Source: UBA11612 sp963976395 (GTDB taxonomy: Bacteria; Pseudomonadota; Alphaproteobacteria; Rhodospirillales; Rhodospirillaceae). From it: a stretch of 30,614 nt of DNA. Below the pieces are notes generated by a model. It searched no databases and was not told the DNA's origin. It was given only the letters and a program-made list of their open reading frames with translations. Positions 16,712-25,308 of this stretch are shown one piece after another. The first letter of the stretch is position 1, and each line of letters begins with the position of its first letter. Made by a program: the position numbers and the translations under genes. The stretch spans positions 1 through 30,614 of the forward strand of contig CAXBLG010000036.1 in assembly GCA_963976395.1 (NCBI GenBank). Direction: 5' to 3'.

Positions 16712-18638
16712 ATGAAACGCGTATTCCTTGCCGTTGCTCTTCTCGTGCCTCTAACAGCAAATGCACAACGTGCTACTGAGAACGTTGTGACGAGTGCTCA
16801 GGATGCTTTCGGTGCATCAATCGGAGATGACGACATCGGTTTATATAACGCGAGCGAAGCGCGAGGATTTAATCCCAGCGATGCCGGCAATATGCGCATT
16901 GAGGGATTATTTTTTGATCAGCAAAGGCTGTACGGCGGCGTTGGTCATCTGGCTCAAAGCACGGTCATCCAGGTCGGCCTTAGCGCGCAGAGCGATCCGT
17001 TTCCGGCCCCAACAGGAATTGCCGATATTAGACTGCGCCTCCCGGGCGACGAAACAATCACCAGTGTTAGTGCCAACTATGGACCGTACGGATCATCCTT
17101 CGGCGGCGAGATTAATCTGGAAACGCCGCTAATCGCTGGAAAGCTAGGTACGGTCCTCGGTGTTGTTGCAGAGCAGAAGGAACTAGATTTTCGCGGTATA
17201 TTGTATTCAATCGATTATTCTGCCTTGTTGCATTGGACTCCAACGGACAACACCGAAATCATAACTTTCTTTCAACAAGAAAATGGTTTCGATGATGAGC
17301 GTAAACCTCTCATATTCACGGACGGAGCATTTCTGCCTCCGAAAATAGATCGAAGTGTTTTTTTTGGTCAGGACTGGGCTGAGAGAACGCGCTCGACCCA
17401 AAGAGATTTTGGGTTGGTTGCCCGCAGCTTGGTCTTCGGCAATTGGCAAATACAAGTCGGGGCATTTCGCTCGCAAAACGAACTGACTTCGGATTTTACT
17501 GTTTTATACCGAGACACGCAGCCGGACGGGACCGCGGACTTAGTAATCCGTAGCCGACCACCACCAAAGCAGGGCTCGTATTCCGGTGAAATTCGGGCGT
17601 CGGGCGTGTTCGCCGAAGGGCCGCGACGGCACACGGTAACGTTTTCTGGCCGTGGCCGCCTAGTTCGGCAAACGTTTGGCGGCGATGACAGTGTATCCTT
17701 TGGAGCGGCGCCAATCGGAGTCTACACGGCTGTTCCCGAGCCTACTTTTAACCTTGGCCCACAAAGTCTTGATAAAGTTCGGCATGGCACGCTCGGGGTA
17801 GGTTACGCAGCTTTGTGGCCAAAAGTGGGTAGAATCAGTGTCGGTCTGCAGAAGTCCTTTTTACCAGCGCAAGGTCGATCAACCCAACTTGCCGCTTGAG
17901 ATTTCACGCACGAATCCTTGGCTTTACAACGGTAGCATCTCGGCGTTCTTGACTGACGATGTAACGGTTTATGCGAGTTACACGCGCGGACTCGAAGAAT
18001 CAGGAATTGCGCCTGAGAACGCGACCAATCCAGGTGAAGCCTTGCCCGCAAGCCTGACCGAGCAATTGGACGCCGGAGTTCGTTATAGTGTTACGCCGGA
18101 TATTACGCTTGTTGCCGGCGTTTTTGAAATTAGCAAACCCTTCTTTGATCGAGATCCGACCAACCTTTTCACTCAAGTGGGGTCGCTTCGACACCGCGGC
18201 ATAGAGGTTTCGCTATCCGGACAACCACTCGAAGGATTGAAGATCGTGACCGGCGCAATGCTTCTTCAGGCGCGTGTGTCGGGATCTATTGTGGATCAAG
18301 GGCTGATAGGTAATGTGCCGCCGGGGCGTGTCCCCATGTTAATTCGCTTTGATGCAGACTATGGACCGGCGGCATGGCGCGGCTTTTCGATAAACGCAAA
18401 GATCAATTTCGATTCGTCACACTACGCGAACCGAATCAACACCTTGAGGATTTCATCCTCGACGGTCTTGGATATGGGCATACGCTATAATTTCAAGATA
18501 CTTGAGTCTGCGGCCTCTATTCGATTGGATGCCAAGAATTTGACCAACGCCTACGACTGGACCGTGAAGGGTTCGTCCGGACAGTACTCACCTACGGCAC
18601 CGCGCAGGTATACGGCACGGTTCGCGATAGATTTTTAG
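16712..18638 (+). pseudogene. TonB-dependent outer-membrane receptor (paralog 5), single frameshift
   Basis: Starts at ATG 16712 with a short signal peptide (MKRVFLAVALLVPL, cut at ANA before QRATENVV). It reads as a normal receptor until a T5 run at 17858-17862, where one extra T shifts the frame to a stop at 17899. Removing one T restores SFYQRKVDQPNLP, as in the other paralogs, and gives 641 residues ending FAIDF, the expected length. The downstream part (from about 17863) is fully open and well conserved, including YTRGLEESGIAPENATNPG. So the lesion is very recent, phase-variable or a sequencing error. Closest to paralog 2. If the shift is real, the 395-residue product lacks the C-terminal barrel strands and would not assemble. 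Confidence 0.85.
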
Positions 18639-18694
18639 CGCATACCGGACATTCTTATGTTGGTGTTGAATTTGGAAGGATTAGAAAACCCGCC

Positions 18695-19693
18695 ATGCAT
18701 TTAGCTCGATTTCCCCGCGTACGGTTGGCGCATCTTCCTACGGCGTTAGAGCCTATGCCCAGACTTACAGAGCATCTCGCAGGTCCGAGGCTCTGGATCA
18801 AGAGAGACGACTGTACTGGCTTGGGGACAGGTGGAAACAAAACTCGAAAGCTCGAATTCCTGATGGCCGATGCCGTTACCTTGGGTGCTGATACCGTTAT
18901 TACCCAGGGCGCAACTCAATCAAATCATGCTCGGCAAACAGCTGCCGCAGCCGCCAAGCTTGGTCTGGATTGTCAGATTGTTTTGGAGGACCGGACCGGT
19001 TTTTCAGACGAGGCCTATCAATCTAACGGGAATGTGCTGCTCGACGTTATTTTTGGTGCGACCATTACCAATTGCGCTGGCGGTGCCGATATGAATGCGG
19101 AGATGGAAAAGGTTGCAGGCCTTCTAAAGACGCAAGGAAAGAAGCCCTACATTATTCCCGGAGGTGGATCGAATCCGGTTGGGGCGCTTGGTTATGTCAA
19201 CGCGGCCTTTGAGTTGATCGCCCAGGCCAATGATCTGGGGCTCAAAATCGCTCACCTCGTTACGGCTACAGGCAGCGCGGGCACACACGCAGGGCTTGTC
19301 GCCGGCATGGCGGCCATGAACTGCACCGTTCCAGTGCTTGGCATTGGTGTGCGCGCCCCGAAGGAGAAGCAAGAAAATGCCGTCTTTGATTTAGCCCAGC
19401 GCACCGTTGCTTACATGGACCTTCCCGGAATCGTGAAACGAGAGAGCGTTGTGGCAAATACCGACTATGTCGGGCCAGGCTATGGATTGCCGACCGAGGG
19501 CATGATTGAAGCCGTGAAGATGCTTGCTCAGTTTGAGGGTATTCTGCTCGATCCAGTTTACAGCGGAAAGGCGATGGATGGGTTCATTCAGCTCATCCGC
19601 GCCGGTTTCTTCGCAAAAGACTCTGACGTCGTGTTTTTGCATACAGGAGGCGCGGCCGGATTGTTCGCTTATCCAACGTCCTTCCAGCCTTAA
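18695..19693 (+). CDS. dcyD: D-cysteine desulfhydrase
   Basis: 332 residues of the fold-type II PLP family shared by D-cysteine desulfhydrase and ACC deaminase. The PLP lysine is Lys49 in GGNKTRKLEF. QGATQSNHARQTAA is the substrate/phosphate-side motif. Two positions that separate the activities read as desulfhydrase: DPVYSGKA has Ser290 where ACC deaminases have Glu, and HTGG has Thr317 where they have Leu. The reaction is D-cysteine to pyruvate, ammonia and hydrogen sulfide, in the cytoplasm. It follows receptor 5 by 56 bases on the same strand, so they may be cotranscribed. GGAAGGA lies about 14 bases before the ATG. It converges on the ABC transporter operon with a 20-base gap. Confidence 0.88.
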   Translation: MHLARFPRVRLAHLPTALEPMPRLTEHLAGPRLWIKRDDCTGLGTGGNKTRKLEFLMADAVTLGADTVITQGATQSNHARQTAAAAAKLGLDCQIVLEDRTGFSDEAYQSNGNVLLDVIFGATITNCAGGADMNAEMEKVAGLLKTQGKKPYIIPGGGSNPVGALGYVNAAFELIAQANDLGLKIAHLVTATGSAGTHAGLVAGMAAMNCTVPVLGIGVRAPKEKQENAVFDLAQRTVAYMDLPGIVKRESVVANTDYVGPGYGLPTEGMIEAVKMLAQFEGILLDPVYSGKAMDGFIQLIRAGFFAKDSDVVFLHTGGAAGLFAYPTSFQP

Positions 19694-19713
19694 AGCGGTG
19701 CCGATCAAAGGCT

Positions 19714-20388
19714 TTATTTTACCATCATATTTTTATGCTCTAGTCGGCTCAGCAATCTTACAAGCGGCCAAAGTACGGCAAGATAAATCAGCGCAGCTAG
19801 AACAATGGGCGAGGGGTTGTACAGAAGCGCCTGTGCGTCACGCGCAACCCGCAACAATTCCGGCAGCGCTACAACACTCGCCAATGTCGTCAGCTTGACC
19901 ACTTCAATGCTGTTGCTGAGCAGGTCGGGTAGTACATTGCGCACGGCCTGCGGGACGATGACGTGAACCAGGGCTTGGCGGCGCGTAAGGCCCGTCGATC
20001 TTGCAGCCTCCATCTGGCCTTGCGGCACGCTCTGCAGACCCGCCCTGAATATCTCGCCATAGTAGGCGGCGTTGTTCAGTAGGAAGCCCAATGCCACGGC
20101 CATCAATTTGGGCAGATCAATGTTCAAAAACGGAAATCCGAAATAGATGAAAATCAACAGCACCAGCGGCGGCAGCGCACGAAACACGTCAACATAGACG
20201 GCAATGAGAGTTCGCACGGTTCGGCTTGAACTTTGTGTTGCAAGCAGGGCGACGGCGAGGCCGCCAATAAGCCCGACAGGAATAACAAGCGCAGACAAGC
20301 CGATGGTCACAGTCAGTCCGCGTAACAAAAAAGGGAAAACTTGCTGGAATATCTCTATGTTGAAGAAGTTGTTCAGCAGCGCGTCCAT
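19714..20388 (-). CDS. Polar amino-acid ABC transporter permease (second)
   Basis: 224 residues, HisM/GlnP-type inner-membrane permease. Hydrophobic segments begin about residue 15 (FLLRGLTVTIGLSALVIPVG). The cytoplasmic coupling EAA loop reads EAARSTGLTRRQALVHVIVP, about 130-150. It is the last gene of the minus-strand operon, and its ATG follows the preceding permease's TAA by a single base (TAACATG), so translation is probably coupled. Two different permeases in one operon imply a heterodimeric channel, as in HisQM. The transported compound is probably an amino acid or a carbamoyl/hydantoin derivative, judging by the neighbouring hydantoinase genes. That specificity is inference. Confidence 0.88.
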   Translation of the reverse strand: MDALLNNFFNIEIFQQVFPFLLRGLTVTIGLSALVIPVGLIGGLAVALLATQSSSRTVRTLIAVYVDVFRALPPLVLLIFIYFGFPFLNIDLPKLMAVALGFLLNNAAYYGEIFRAGLQSVPQGQMEAARSTGLTRRQALVHVIVPQAVRNVLPDLLSNSIEVVKLTTLASVVALPELLRVARDAQALLYNPSPIVLAALIYLAVLWPLVRLLSRLEHKNMMVK

Positions 20389-20389
20389 G

Positions 20390-21070
20390 TTACACTCGCC
20401 ACTGCAACCGATTTTCGAGGCGGCGCGCCCCGAACATCACCGGAATAAAGATCACGAGGTAAGCAAGGGCCGCCATCGTCAGGGGGGTAGGGTTGCCGGC
20501 GTTACTGGTCGCCGACTGTGCATTGTTCAAAACCTCGCTCAAAGCTACGACCGAGCCAAGCGCCACGTTCTTGCTGACGGAGATGACGCGATTGGTCAGC
20601 GGCGGCAAGGCGATGCGAACCGCTTGTGGTAAAACCACGCTCGTCATGGTTTGCCACCACGTTAAACCGGTCGATCTAGCTGCTTCCGATTGACCACGCG
20701 GCAAACTAAGAATGCCGCCCCAAACACTTTCCTCGGCATATGCGGCCAGCACCAGTGAAAGAGAAAGCCACGTCGCGGTGAAGGCCGACATGGAAATCCC
20801 GATCAGCGGAAAAGCGAAAAAGAAAATGATGAGGATCACAAGGGGGGGCAAGGCCCGCATGACATCGACGAAAGCGATGATCGGCAAAGAAAGCCAAGTG
20901 CGCTGCAGCGCGCGCAGGAGCGCCAGAGCAAGTCCGAGTGCGAGGCCGGTTATCGTAACAACAATGCTTAACCCGATGGTGATTCCGGCGCCGCTAAGGA
21001 TGTCAGGCCAATAACGTGCGGCGATCTCTAAGTTAAAGAAGGTCTGTAAAAAGAGATCGAGGCTTTCCAT
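20390..21070 (-). CDS. Polar amino-acid ABC transporter permease (first)
   Basis: 226 residues from ATG 21070. A GTG directly before it, at 21073, would add one residue. The ATG overlaps the ATPase stop as TGATG, a typical coupled junction. Membrane segments begin with the ILSGAGITIGLSIVVTITG helix (about 24-43). The EAA loop is EAARSTGLTWWQTMTSVVLP, followed by VRIALPPLTN. It is homologous to the second permease, and together they should form the transmembrane channel. It belongs to the His/Glu/Gln/Cys polar amino-acid uptake family. Confidence 0.88.
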   Translation of the reverse strand: MESLDLFLQTFFNLEIAARYWPDILSGAGITIGLSIVVTITGLALGLALALLRALQRTWLSLPIIAFVDVMRALPPLVILIIFFFAFPLIGISMSAFTATWLSLSLVLAAYAEESVWGGILSLPRGQSEAARSTGLTWWQTMTSVVLPQAVRIALPPLTNRVISVSKNVALGSVVALSEVLNNAQSATSNAGNPTPLTMAALAYLVIFIPVMFGARRLENRLQWRV

Positions 21071-21819
21071 CACGCCCCGCCGGTGTAACGCGCCAAGAAA
21101 GCTCGGGTACGTTCGTGCTTCGGCGCGCCGAAGACCTCTTCCGGAGGGCCTTCTTCAACGATAGAGCCCGCATCCATAAAGATCACCCGGTTCGCCGCCG
21201 CGCGGGCAAAACCCATTTCGTGGGTCACAACAAGCATGGTCATTCCGGACTCGCGAAGTTCTTGCATCACTTTTAGAACCTCGCCGACCGTTTCCGGATC
21301 AAGCGCGCTAGTCGGCTCGTCAAACAGAAGTAGATTCGGCTCCAGCACTATGGCCCGTGCGATGGCAGCGCGTTGTTGCTGGCCGCCTGAAAGTGCCGCC
21401 GGGTAGGCTTTGGCTTTGTCGGCAAGTCCTACTCGCTCCAACGCGGCCATGCCCAATTTATCGGCCTCGCCGCGCGGCTTACCCTGAACCTTGCGCAATG
21501 CCAAAGTAACGTTGCCCAGTGTGTCTAGGTGCGGATACAGATTAAACTGCTGGAACACCATACCGATCTGCTGGCGCACAGTATTGATGTTCACGTTGGG
21601 TTGGGTGATATCGACGCCGTCGACGAGAACCTGGCCGCCGGTCGATTGTTCAAGCCGGTTGCAGCAGCGCAGCATGCTGCTCTTTCCCGATCCGGACGGC
21701 CCGACAACGCAAACCAGTTCGCCGGGAAAGACGGATAAATCGACCCCATGTAGAACGTCGATAGCGCCGTAAGATTTACGTAGTCCTTTGAGTTCGAGGA
21801 TCGGGGAGGGAACTTGCAA
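21070..21819 (-). CDS. Polar amino-acid ABC transporter ATP-binding protein
   Basis: 249 residues with all the parts of an active ABC ATPase: Walker A GPSGSGKS at 40-47, Q-loop around 90-91 (VFQQFNLYPHLDTLGN), signature LSGGQQQR at 143-150, Walker B LLLFDEP at 163-169, and the switch histidine His200 in VVTHEMG. YPHLDTLGNVTLA and HEMGFARAAANRVIFMDAGSIVEEG are typical of the GlnQ/HisP polar amino-acid group. It powers the two permeases encoded directly downstream. The stop overlaps the first permease's start, and the start lies 12 bases after the binding-protein stop. Confidence 0.93.
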   Translation of the reverse strand: MQVPSPILELKGLRKSYGAIDVLHGVDLSVFPGELVCVVGPSGSGKSSMLRCCNRLEQSTGGQVLVDGVDITQPNVNINTVRQQIGMVFQQFNLYPHLDTLGNVTLALRKVQGKPRGEADKLGMAALERVGLADKAKAYPAALSGGQQQRAAIARAIVLEPNLLLFDEPTSALDPETVGEVLKVMQELRESGMTMLVVTHEMGFARAAANRVIFMDAGSIVEEGPPEEVFGAPKHERTRAFLARYTGGA

Positions 21820-21831
21820 CGCGCTGTGGCC

Positions 21832-22668
21832 TTACGAGCAAACCGGCGTGATGGGCGTTGGATCGTATCCATCCATGCCGGGTATGCCGTGTCCCGGCGC
21901 GATCTTGATGGCGGCGCTCTCAGGCCCAGGCGTGAAGCCAAACCATTTTTCCACGAGCTCCGCGACGACGCCCTCCTTCTTCATGCATTTTAAGACCATC
22001 GAAAAGGTGTCCCGGCCCTCATGGTCATCCAGGCGAAAGGCGATGGACCAGACGAGGCCGGTCGGTATGGTCAGCGTCGTTTTTATCTCTGGGTTCTGTT
22101 TCGCAACCCAGCCCGATACGCCGTTGCCCGCAAGGCCGGCGTCGGCGCGTCCTGATTGCACCGCCTGCACAGCGTCGGCGTTTGTGCCGTAGACGTCAAA
22201 TTTAAAGCCGTATTTTTCGGCGTTCTCGCGAGCCCAGGATTCGTAAGACGAGCCTTTATTTAAGGCGATCGTTTTGTTCTTCAGATCCGCGAGCGATTTA
22301 ATTCCCGGTGCAGCATTTTTTTCAATGAACGTGAAATCGGTATCCAAGTACCCCTCGGTGAACAGCATGACCTTGGCGCGCTCGGGTGTCGCGGTCACAG
22401 GCGCGAGGACAAAGTCGTATTTGCCGGCGTTCAAGCCTGGAATAATGCCCGAGAACTCGGTGCCTTCTATGTCGATTTCCCTGCCCAAACGGTCCGCAAA
22501 TGCGTGACCGAGATCAACATTGAAGCCCTGTACGCCGCCGCCTAATGTCACCATCGCATGAGGGGCAAAGGTTGCATCCACGGCTGTTTTGAGTTCCTGG
22601 GCGGCCGTGGGCAGGGAGCCCAGTCCGGCGACCGCGACCACACTTAAAACCAGCTTCATATAAGTCAT
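21832..22668 (-). CDS. Periplasmic amino-acid-type substrate-binding protein
   Basis: 278 residues of the family 3 solute-binding proteins. The signal peptide is residues 1-23 (KLVLSVVAVAGLGSLP, cut near TAA before QELKTAVD). The ATG at 22668 has AGAGG 7 bases upstream. The mature protein shows FNVDLGHAFADRLG, FSGIIPGLNAGKYDFVLAPVTATPERA, then SLADLKNKTIALNKGSS and VQSGRADAGL, the two-lobe pattern of amino-acid binders. This family normally carries an Arg binding the ligand carboxylate near TATPERA, and one is present. It captures the ligand for the permease/ATPase genes downstream. Its place directly after the carbamoylase suggests a hydantoin, ureido or amino-acid ligand. Confidence 0.88.
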   Translation of the reverse strand: MTYMKLVLSVVAVAGLGSLPTAAQELKTAVDATFAPHAMVTLGGGVQGFNVDLGHAFADRLGREIDIEGTEFSGIIPGLNAGKYDFVLAPVTATPERAKVMLFTEGYLDTDFTFIEKNAAPGIKSLADLKNKTIALNKGSSYESWARENAEKYGFKFDVYGTNADAVQAVQSGRADAGLAGNGVSGWVAKQNPEIKTTLTIPTGLVWSIAFRLDDHEGRDTFSMVLKCMKKEGVVAELVEKWFGFTPGPESAAIKIAPGHGIPGMDGYDPTPITPVCS

Positions 22669-22713
22669 GACAAACCTCTGTTGTGGTGAGCGATTGGACT
22701 TGCGAGCAACAAT

Positions 22714-23664
22714 TTAGTCGGGCTTCTTTCCAAGGGGCGCGCCGGCGCCGGTGCGTTCGATAATCAGGCCGTAGTGTTCCGGACGTCTGTGTTTGCCGAA
22801 ATTAAAGACGTGCTCGCGAAAAGATTCGCCAATCGCGAGATCGATGTTCGCGAATATCAACTCATCTTCCTCGCTCTGCGCCTGGGCAACGATCTCGCCG
22901 GTCGGGGAGACGATGGCCGATCCCCCGATCATGTGAAATCCATCCTCGGCGCCGCATTTGGCGGCCGCGGCAACCCATATCCCGTTCTGGTAAGCGTTGC
23001 CTTGTAGTGACAGCAAGTGATGAAACATGCGCAGGTGCGGGGGTTCGTTCCAGTGAATGTTCATGCTCGGCGTATTGTATCCAAGAACGACGATTTCCGC
23101 GCTCTGCAAGGCCATCACTCGGTAGGTTTCGGCCCAACGGCGATCATTGCAGATGCACATGCCAATGCGGACATCTTGCGTTGTCCATACGTTGAATCCT
23201 TCGTTTCCTACATCAAAGAACTTCTTTTCCAGATGCTGAAAAGGTGCTGTCGGAATGTGATGGGCGTGGCCCGGTAAATGGATTTTGCGATAGCGCCCAA
23301 CGATCTGTGCATTTTCGTCGGTCAGGATAGATGTATTGAAGCGTCGTCCGTCCGGTGTCAGTTCCGCGTAACCAAGGTAGAATCCGATCTTCAATTCCGC
23401 GGCAAGATCGAAGAGTGGCTTGGTGTCCGTATTCGGCATGCCGCGTTCGAAGAAGCGCTCGGTTGCTTCGTCTTCCGTCATCCAGTAGCGCGGAAAAAAA
23501 GTTGTAAGCGCAAGTTCGGGAAAAACCACGAACTTCGCGCCGCGGCTATGAGCCTCCTTCAGCAGGGCGATCAGGCGTTTAACGACTGAAGCGCGGTTAT
23601 CGGCCAGTGCGATCGGGCCGAGCTGCGCAACGGCCAAGGCGAAGGGGCGTTTAAGTCCGCTCAT
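22714..23664 (-). CDS. N-carbamoyl-D-amino acid hydrolase (D-carbamoylase)
   Basis: 316 residues of the nitrilase superfamily. It is close in motif order to the Agrobacterium D-carbamoylase: PELALTTFFPR, RRFNTSIL, YRKIHLPGH, PFQHLEK, ICNDRRW, GYNTPS, FHHLLS, YQNG and HVFNFGKHRRPEHYG. The catalytic triad is Glu50, Lys127 and Cys172. It cleaves N-carbamoyl-D-amino acids to D-amino acid, CO2 and ammonia. Nitrilase-type beta-ureidopropionase is the alternative, but TTFFPR and FNFGKHR favour the D-specific enzyme. The ATG at 23664 overlaps the hydantoinase stop by 14 bases and has GGAGAC just upstream, so the two steps are translationally coupled. Confidence 0.9.
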   Translation of the reverse strand: MSGLKRPFALAVAQLGPIALADNRASVVKRLIALLKEAHSRGAKFVVFPELALTTFFPRYWMTEDEATERFFERGMPNTDTKPLFDLAAELKIGFYLGYAELTPDGRRFNTSILTDENAQIVGRYRKIHLPGHAHHIPTAPFQHLEKKFFDVGNEGFNVWTTQDVRIGMCICNDRRWAETYRVMALQSAEIVVLGYNTPSMNIHWNEPPHLRMFHHLLSLQGNAYQNGIWVAAAAKCGAEDGFHMIGGSAIVSPTGEIVAQAQSEEDELIFANIDLAIGESFREHVFNFGKHRRPEHYGLIIERTGAGAPLGKKPD

Positions 23665-25144
23665 GGCTTGTCTCCATGCCGATCAAACTGCGCAAAGGCT
23701 TTCGAGCTTCGGCGGCGGCGATACTGGTTGGGCTGAACAACATGTCTGAGGTTTTGCGTTTGAGATATTGGCCGGAGCCCCGTTCGGCATTCAGCGCATT
23801 GTTCTCCACCACAACGCGACCGCGGCTTATGACAATTTCCGGCCAACCTCTCAGCTTGCGGCCCTCGTACGGTGTGTACCCCACATTGTCGTGCAGCATG
23901 GATGCGGTAACGGTAATTTTTCGGTCCTGGTTCCAGATTCCAATATCGGCGTCTGCGCCAACTTCAATCGTGCCTTTCCGTCCAGAAAGTCCATACATGG
24001 TCGCATGGTTGGTCGCCGTGAGCGCAACAAATTCTTGAATGGATATCCTGTTGTTCATGACGCCTTCAGAGAACAGTAGCGGCATACGCAATTCCAAACC
24101 CGGCACGCCATTGGCCATCTCTTTAAAAGTTGTCGCATTGCCTTTCGGAATTTTACCGCTTGCATCGAATCGATAAGGCGCGTGGTCCGATGAATAGATC
24201 GGTAATGTTCCGTCTTTCAAACCGGCCCATACGGCTTCTTGAGAGTCTTTGTCACGCGGCGGCGGGGAACAGCAGTACATTGCGCCTTCCACACCTTCGC
24301 GGTCTAAATCTTCCGCCGTGAGAAATAGATATTGTGGGCAGGTTTCGGCAAAAATCGCCGCGCCGTTTTTTTTAGCGTTCCGGATGGTGTGAATAGCTTC
24401 CTGTCCCGAGACATGCACGATCAAGATTGGCACGCCGAGAAGGCGGGAAAGCGAAATAGCGCGATTGGTCGCCTCACTTTCGGAGATGGGATCGTGCGCT
24501 ACGGCATGGTATTTCGGCGCAGTATGCGCCCGTTCAACCAGTCTCTGCGCGATCCATCTGATCATGTCATGATTTTCTGCGTGCACCATGACCAAAGCCT
24601 GCTCGCGTGTTGCCACCTCCAAGATGTCGAGGAGCTGATGGTCGTTCAGCTGTAGTTTATCGTAGGTCATATAGACCTTGAGCGAGGTAATGCCTTCGCG
24701 AATGGCCGCCGGTAAATCTGTGGTTAGCGCGGCATCGTCGGGGTTGGCTAAAATCAGGTGAAACCCATAATCGATCACGGCTTTTTCGCGTGCCCGTTTG
24801 GCGTAGTCCGCCACGACTTCGGGAATTTTCATTTCACGGTGTTGTGCGGCGAAGGGAATGATTGTGGTGGTGCCGCCGAAGGCTGCGGATACGGTTGCGG
24901 AGTAAAAGTCGTCCGCGCACATCATACCCATGCCGGAGAGTTGCTCTACATGGCAGTGACTATCGACCCCGCCGGGCAGAACCCAATGGCCGCCGGCGTC
25001 AATTTCTCTTGCGCCCTTCCCGAGGTTTTTGCCGACGGCGGCAATCAGGCCGTCTTTTACGCCGATATCCGCGTCAAAGGTCTCTTTCGCCGTTGCGACC
25101 TGGCCATTGCGTACTACTAGATCAAATTCTTCCATACGGCTCAC
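23651..25144 (-). CDS. D-hydantoinase / dihydropyrimidinase
   Basis: 497 residues from a GTG at 25144, or 494 from ATG 25135. It is an amidohydrolase-superfamily binuclear metal enzyme. Ligands visible are His63 and His65 (DSHCH), Lys156 (SLKVYMTY, carbamylated in the family), His188 (HAENHD), His244 (VHVSG) and Asp320 (SSDHAPY). The first motif reads HCH where most relatives have HTH, and both metal histidines are kept. It opens hydantoin or dihydropyrimidine rings to carbamoyl amino acids. With the D-carbamoylase next to it and a hydantoin racemase divergent, hydantoin is the better guess. The reductive-pyrimidine genes preA/preT (dihydropyrimidine dehydrogenase) are not in the window. Confidence 0.9.
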   Translation of the reverse strand: MSRMEEFDLVVRNGQVATAKETFDADIGVKDGLIAAVGKNLGKGAREIDAGGHWVLPGGVDSHCHVEQLSGMGMMCADDFYSATVSAAFGGTTTIIPFAAQHREMKIPEVVADYAKRAREKAVIDYGFHLILANPDDAALTTDLPAAIREGITSLKVYMTYDKLQLNDHQLLDILEVATREQALVMVHAENHDMIRWIAQRLVERAHTAPKYHAVAHDPISESEATNRAISLSRLLGVPILIVHVSGQEAIHTIRNAKKNGAAIFAETCPQYLFLTAEDLDREGVEGAMYCCSPPPRDKDSQEAVWAGLKDGTLPIYSSDHAPYRFDASGKIPKGNATTFKEMANGVPGLELRMPLLFSEGVMNNRISIQEFVALTATNHATMYGLSGRKGTIEVGADADIGIWNQDRKITVTASMLHDNVGYTPYEGRKLRGWPEIVISRGRVVVENNALNAERGSGQYLKRKTSDMLFSPTSIAAAEARKPLRSLIGMETSHERT

Positions 25145-25308
25145 TCAATATGGGACATTTGGCTCGTCCCCGGCTAATGTCTTAGGTGCACTGCAATAAT
25201 GCACCAAAAATCGGCCCGGTCCACAATGCCGCGTTGAAGATGTCGGGAAAATATCGGGGACTCTCGCTTTTGGGGGCTGATATCGCCCAAGACTCCTGGG
25301 AACAAGCT
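25145..25308. promoter_or_regulatory. Divergent control region with a GGTGCA-N9-TGCACC inverted repeat
   Basis: Between the hydantoinase operon (minus) and the racemase (plus). GGTGCA (25185-25190) and TGCACC (25200-25205) form a perfect inverted repeat with a 9-base spacer. Flanking TT and AA extend the pairing after one mismatch. One site between two divergent units of one pathway is the usual place for a shared regulator's operator. The arrangement is the reverse of the NtrC box (TGCACC-N5-GGTGCA), so I do not assign it to NtrC. Confidence 0.45.

Noticed and set aside
18695..19693. ACC deaminase
   Set aside because: The two positions typical of ACC deaminase (Glu and Leu) are Ser290 and Thr317 here, as in D-cysteine desulfhydrases.
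25185..25205. NtrC binding site
   Set aside because: NtrC boxes read TGCACC-N5-GGTGCA. Here the half-sites point the other way, with a 9-base spacer.
25191..25210. Sigma54-like promoter on the minus strand (TTGGTGCATTATTGCA)
   Set aside because: GG and GC elements are present but are separated by 9 rather than the required 10 bases, and no enhancer-type activator gene is nearby.
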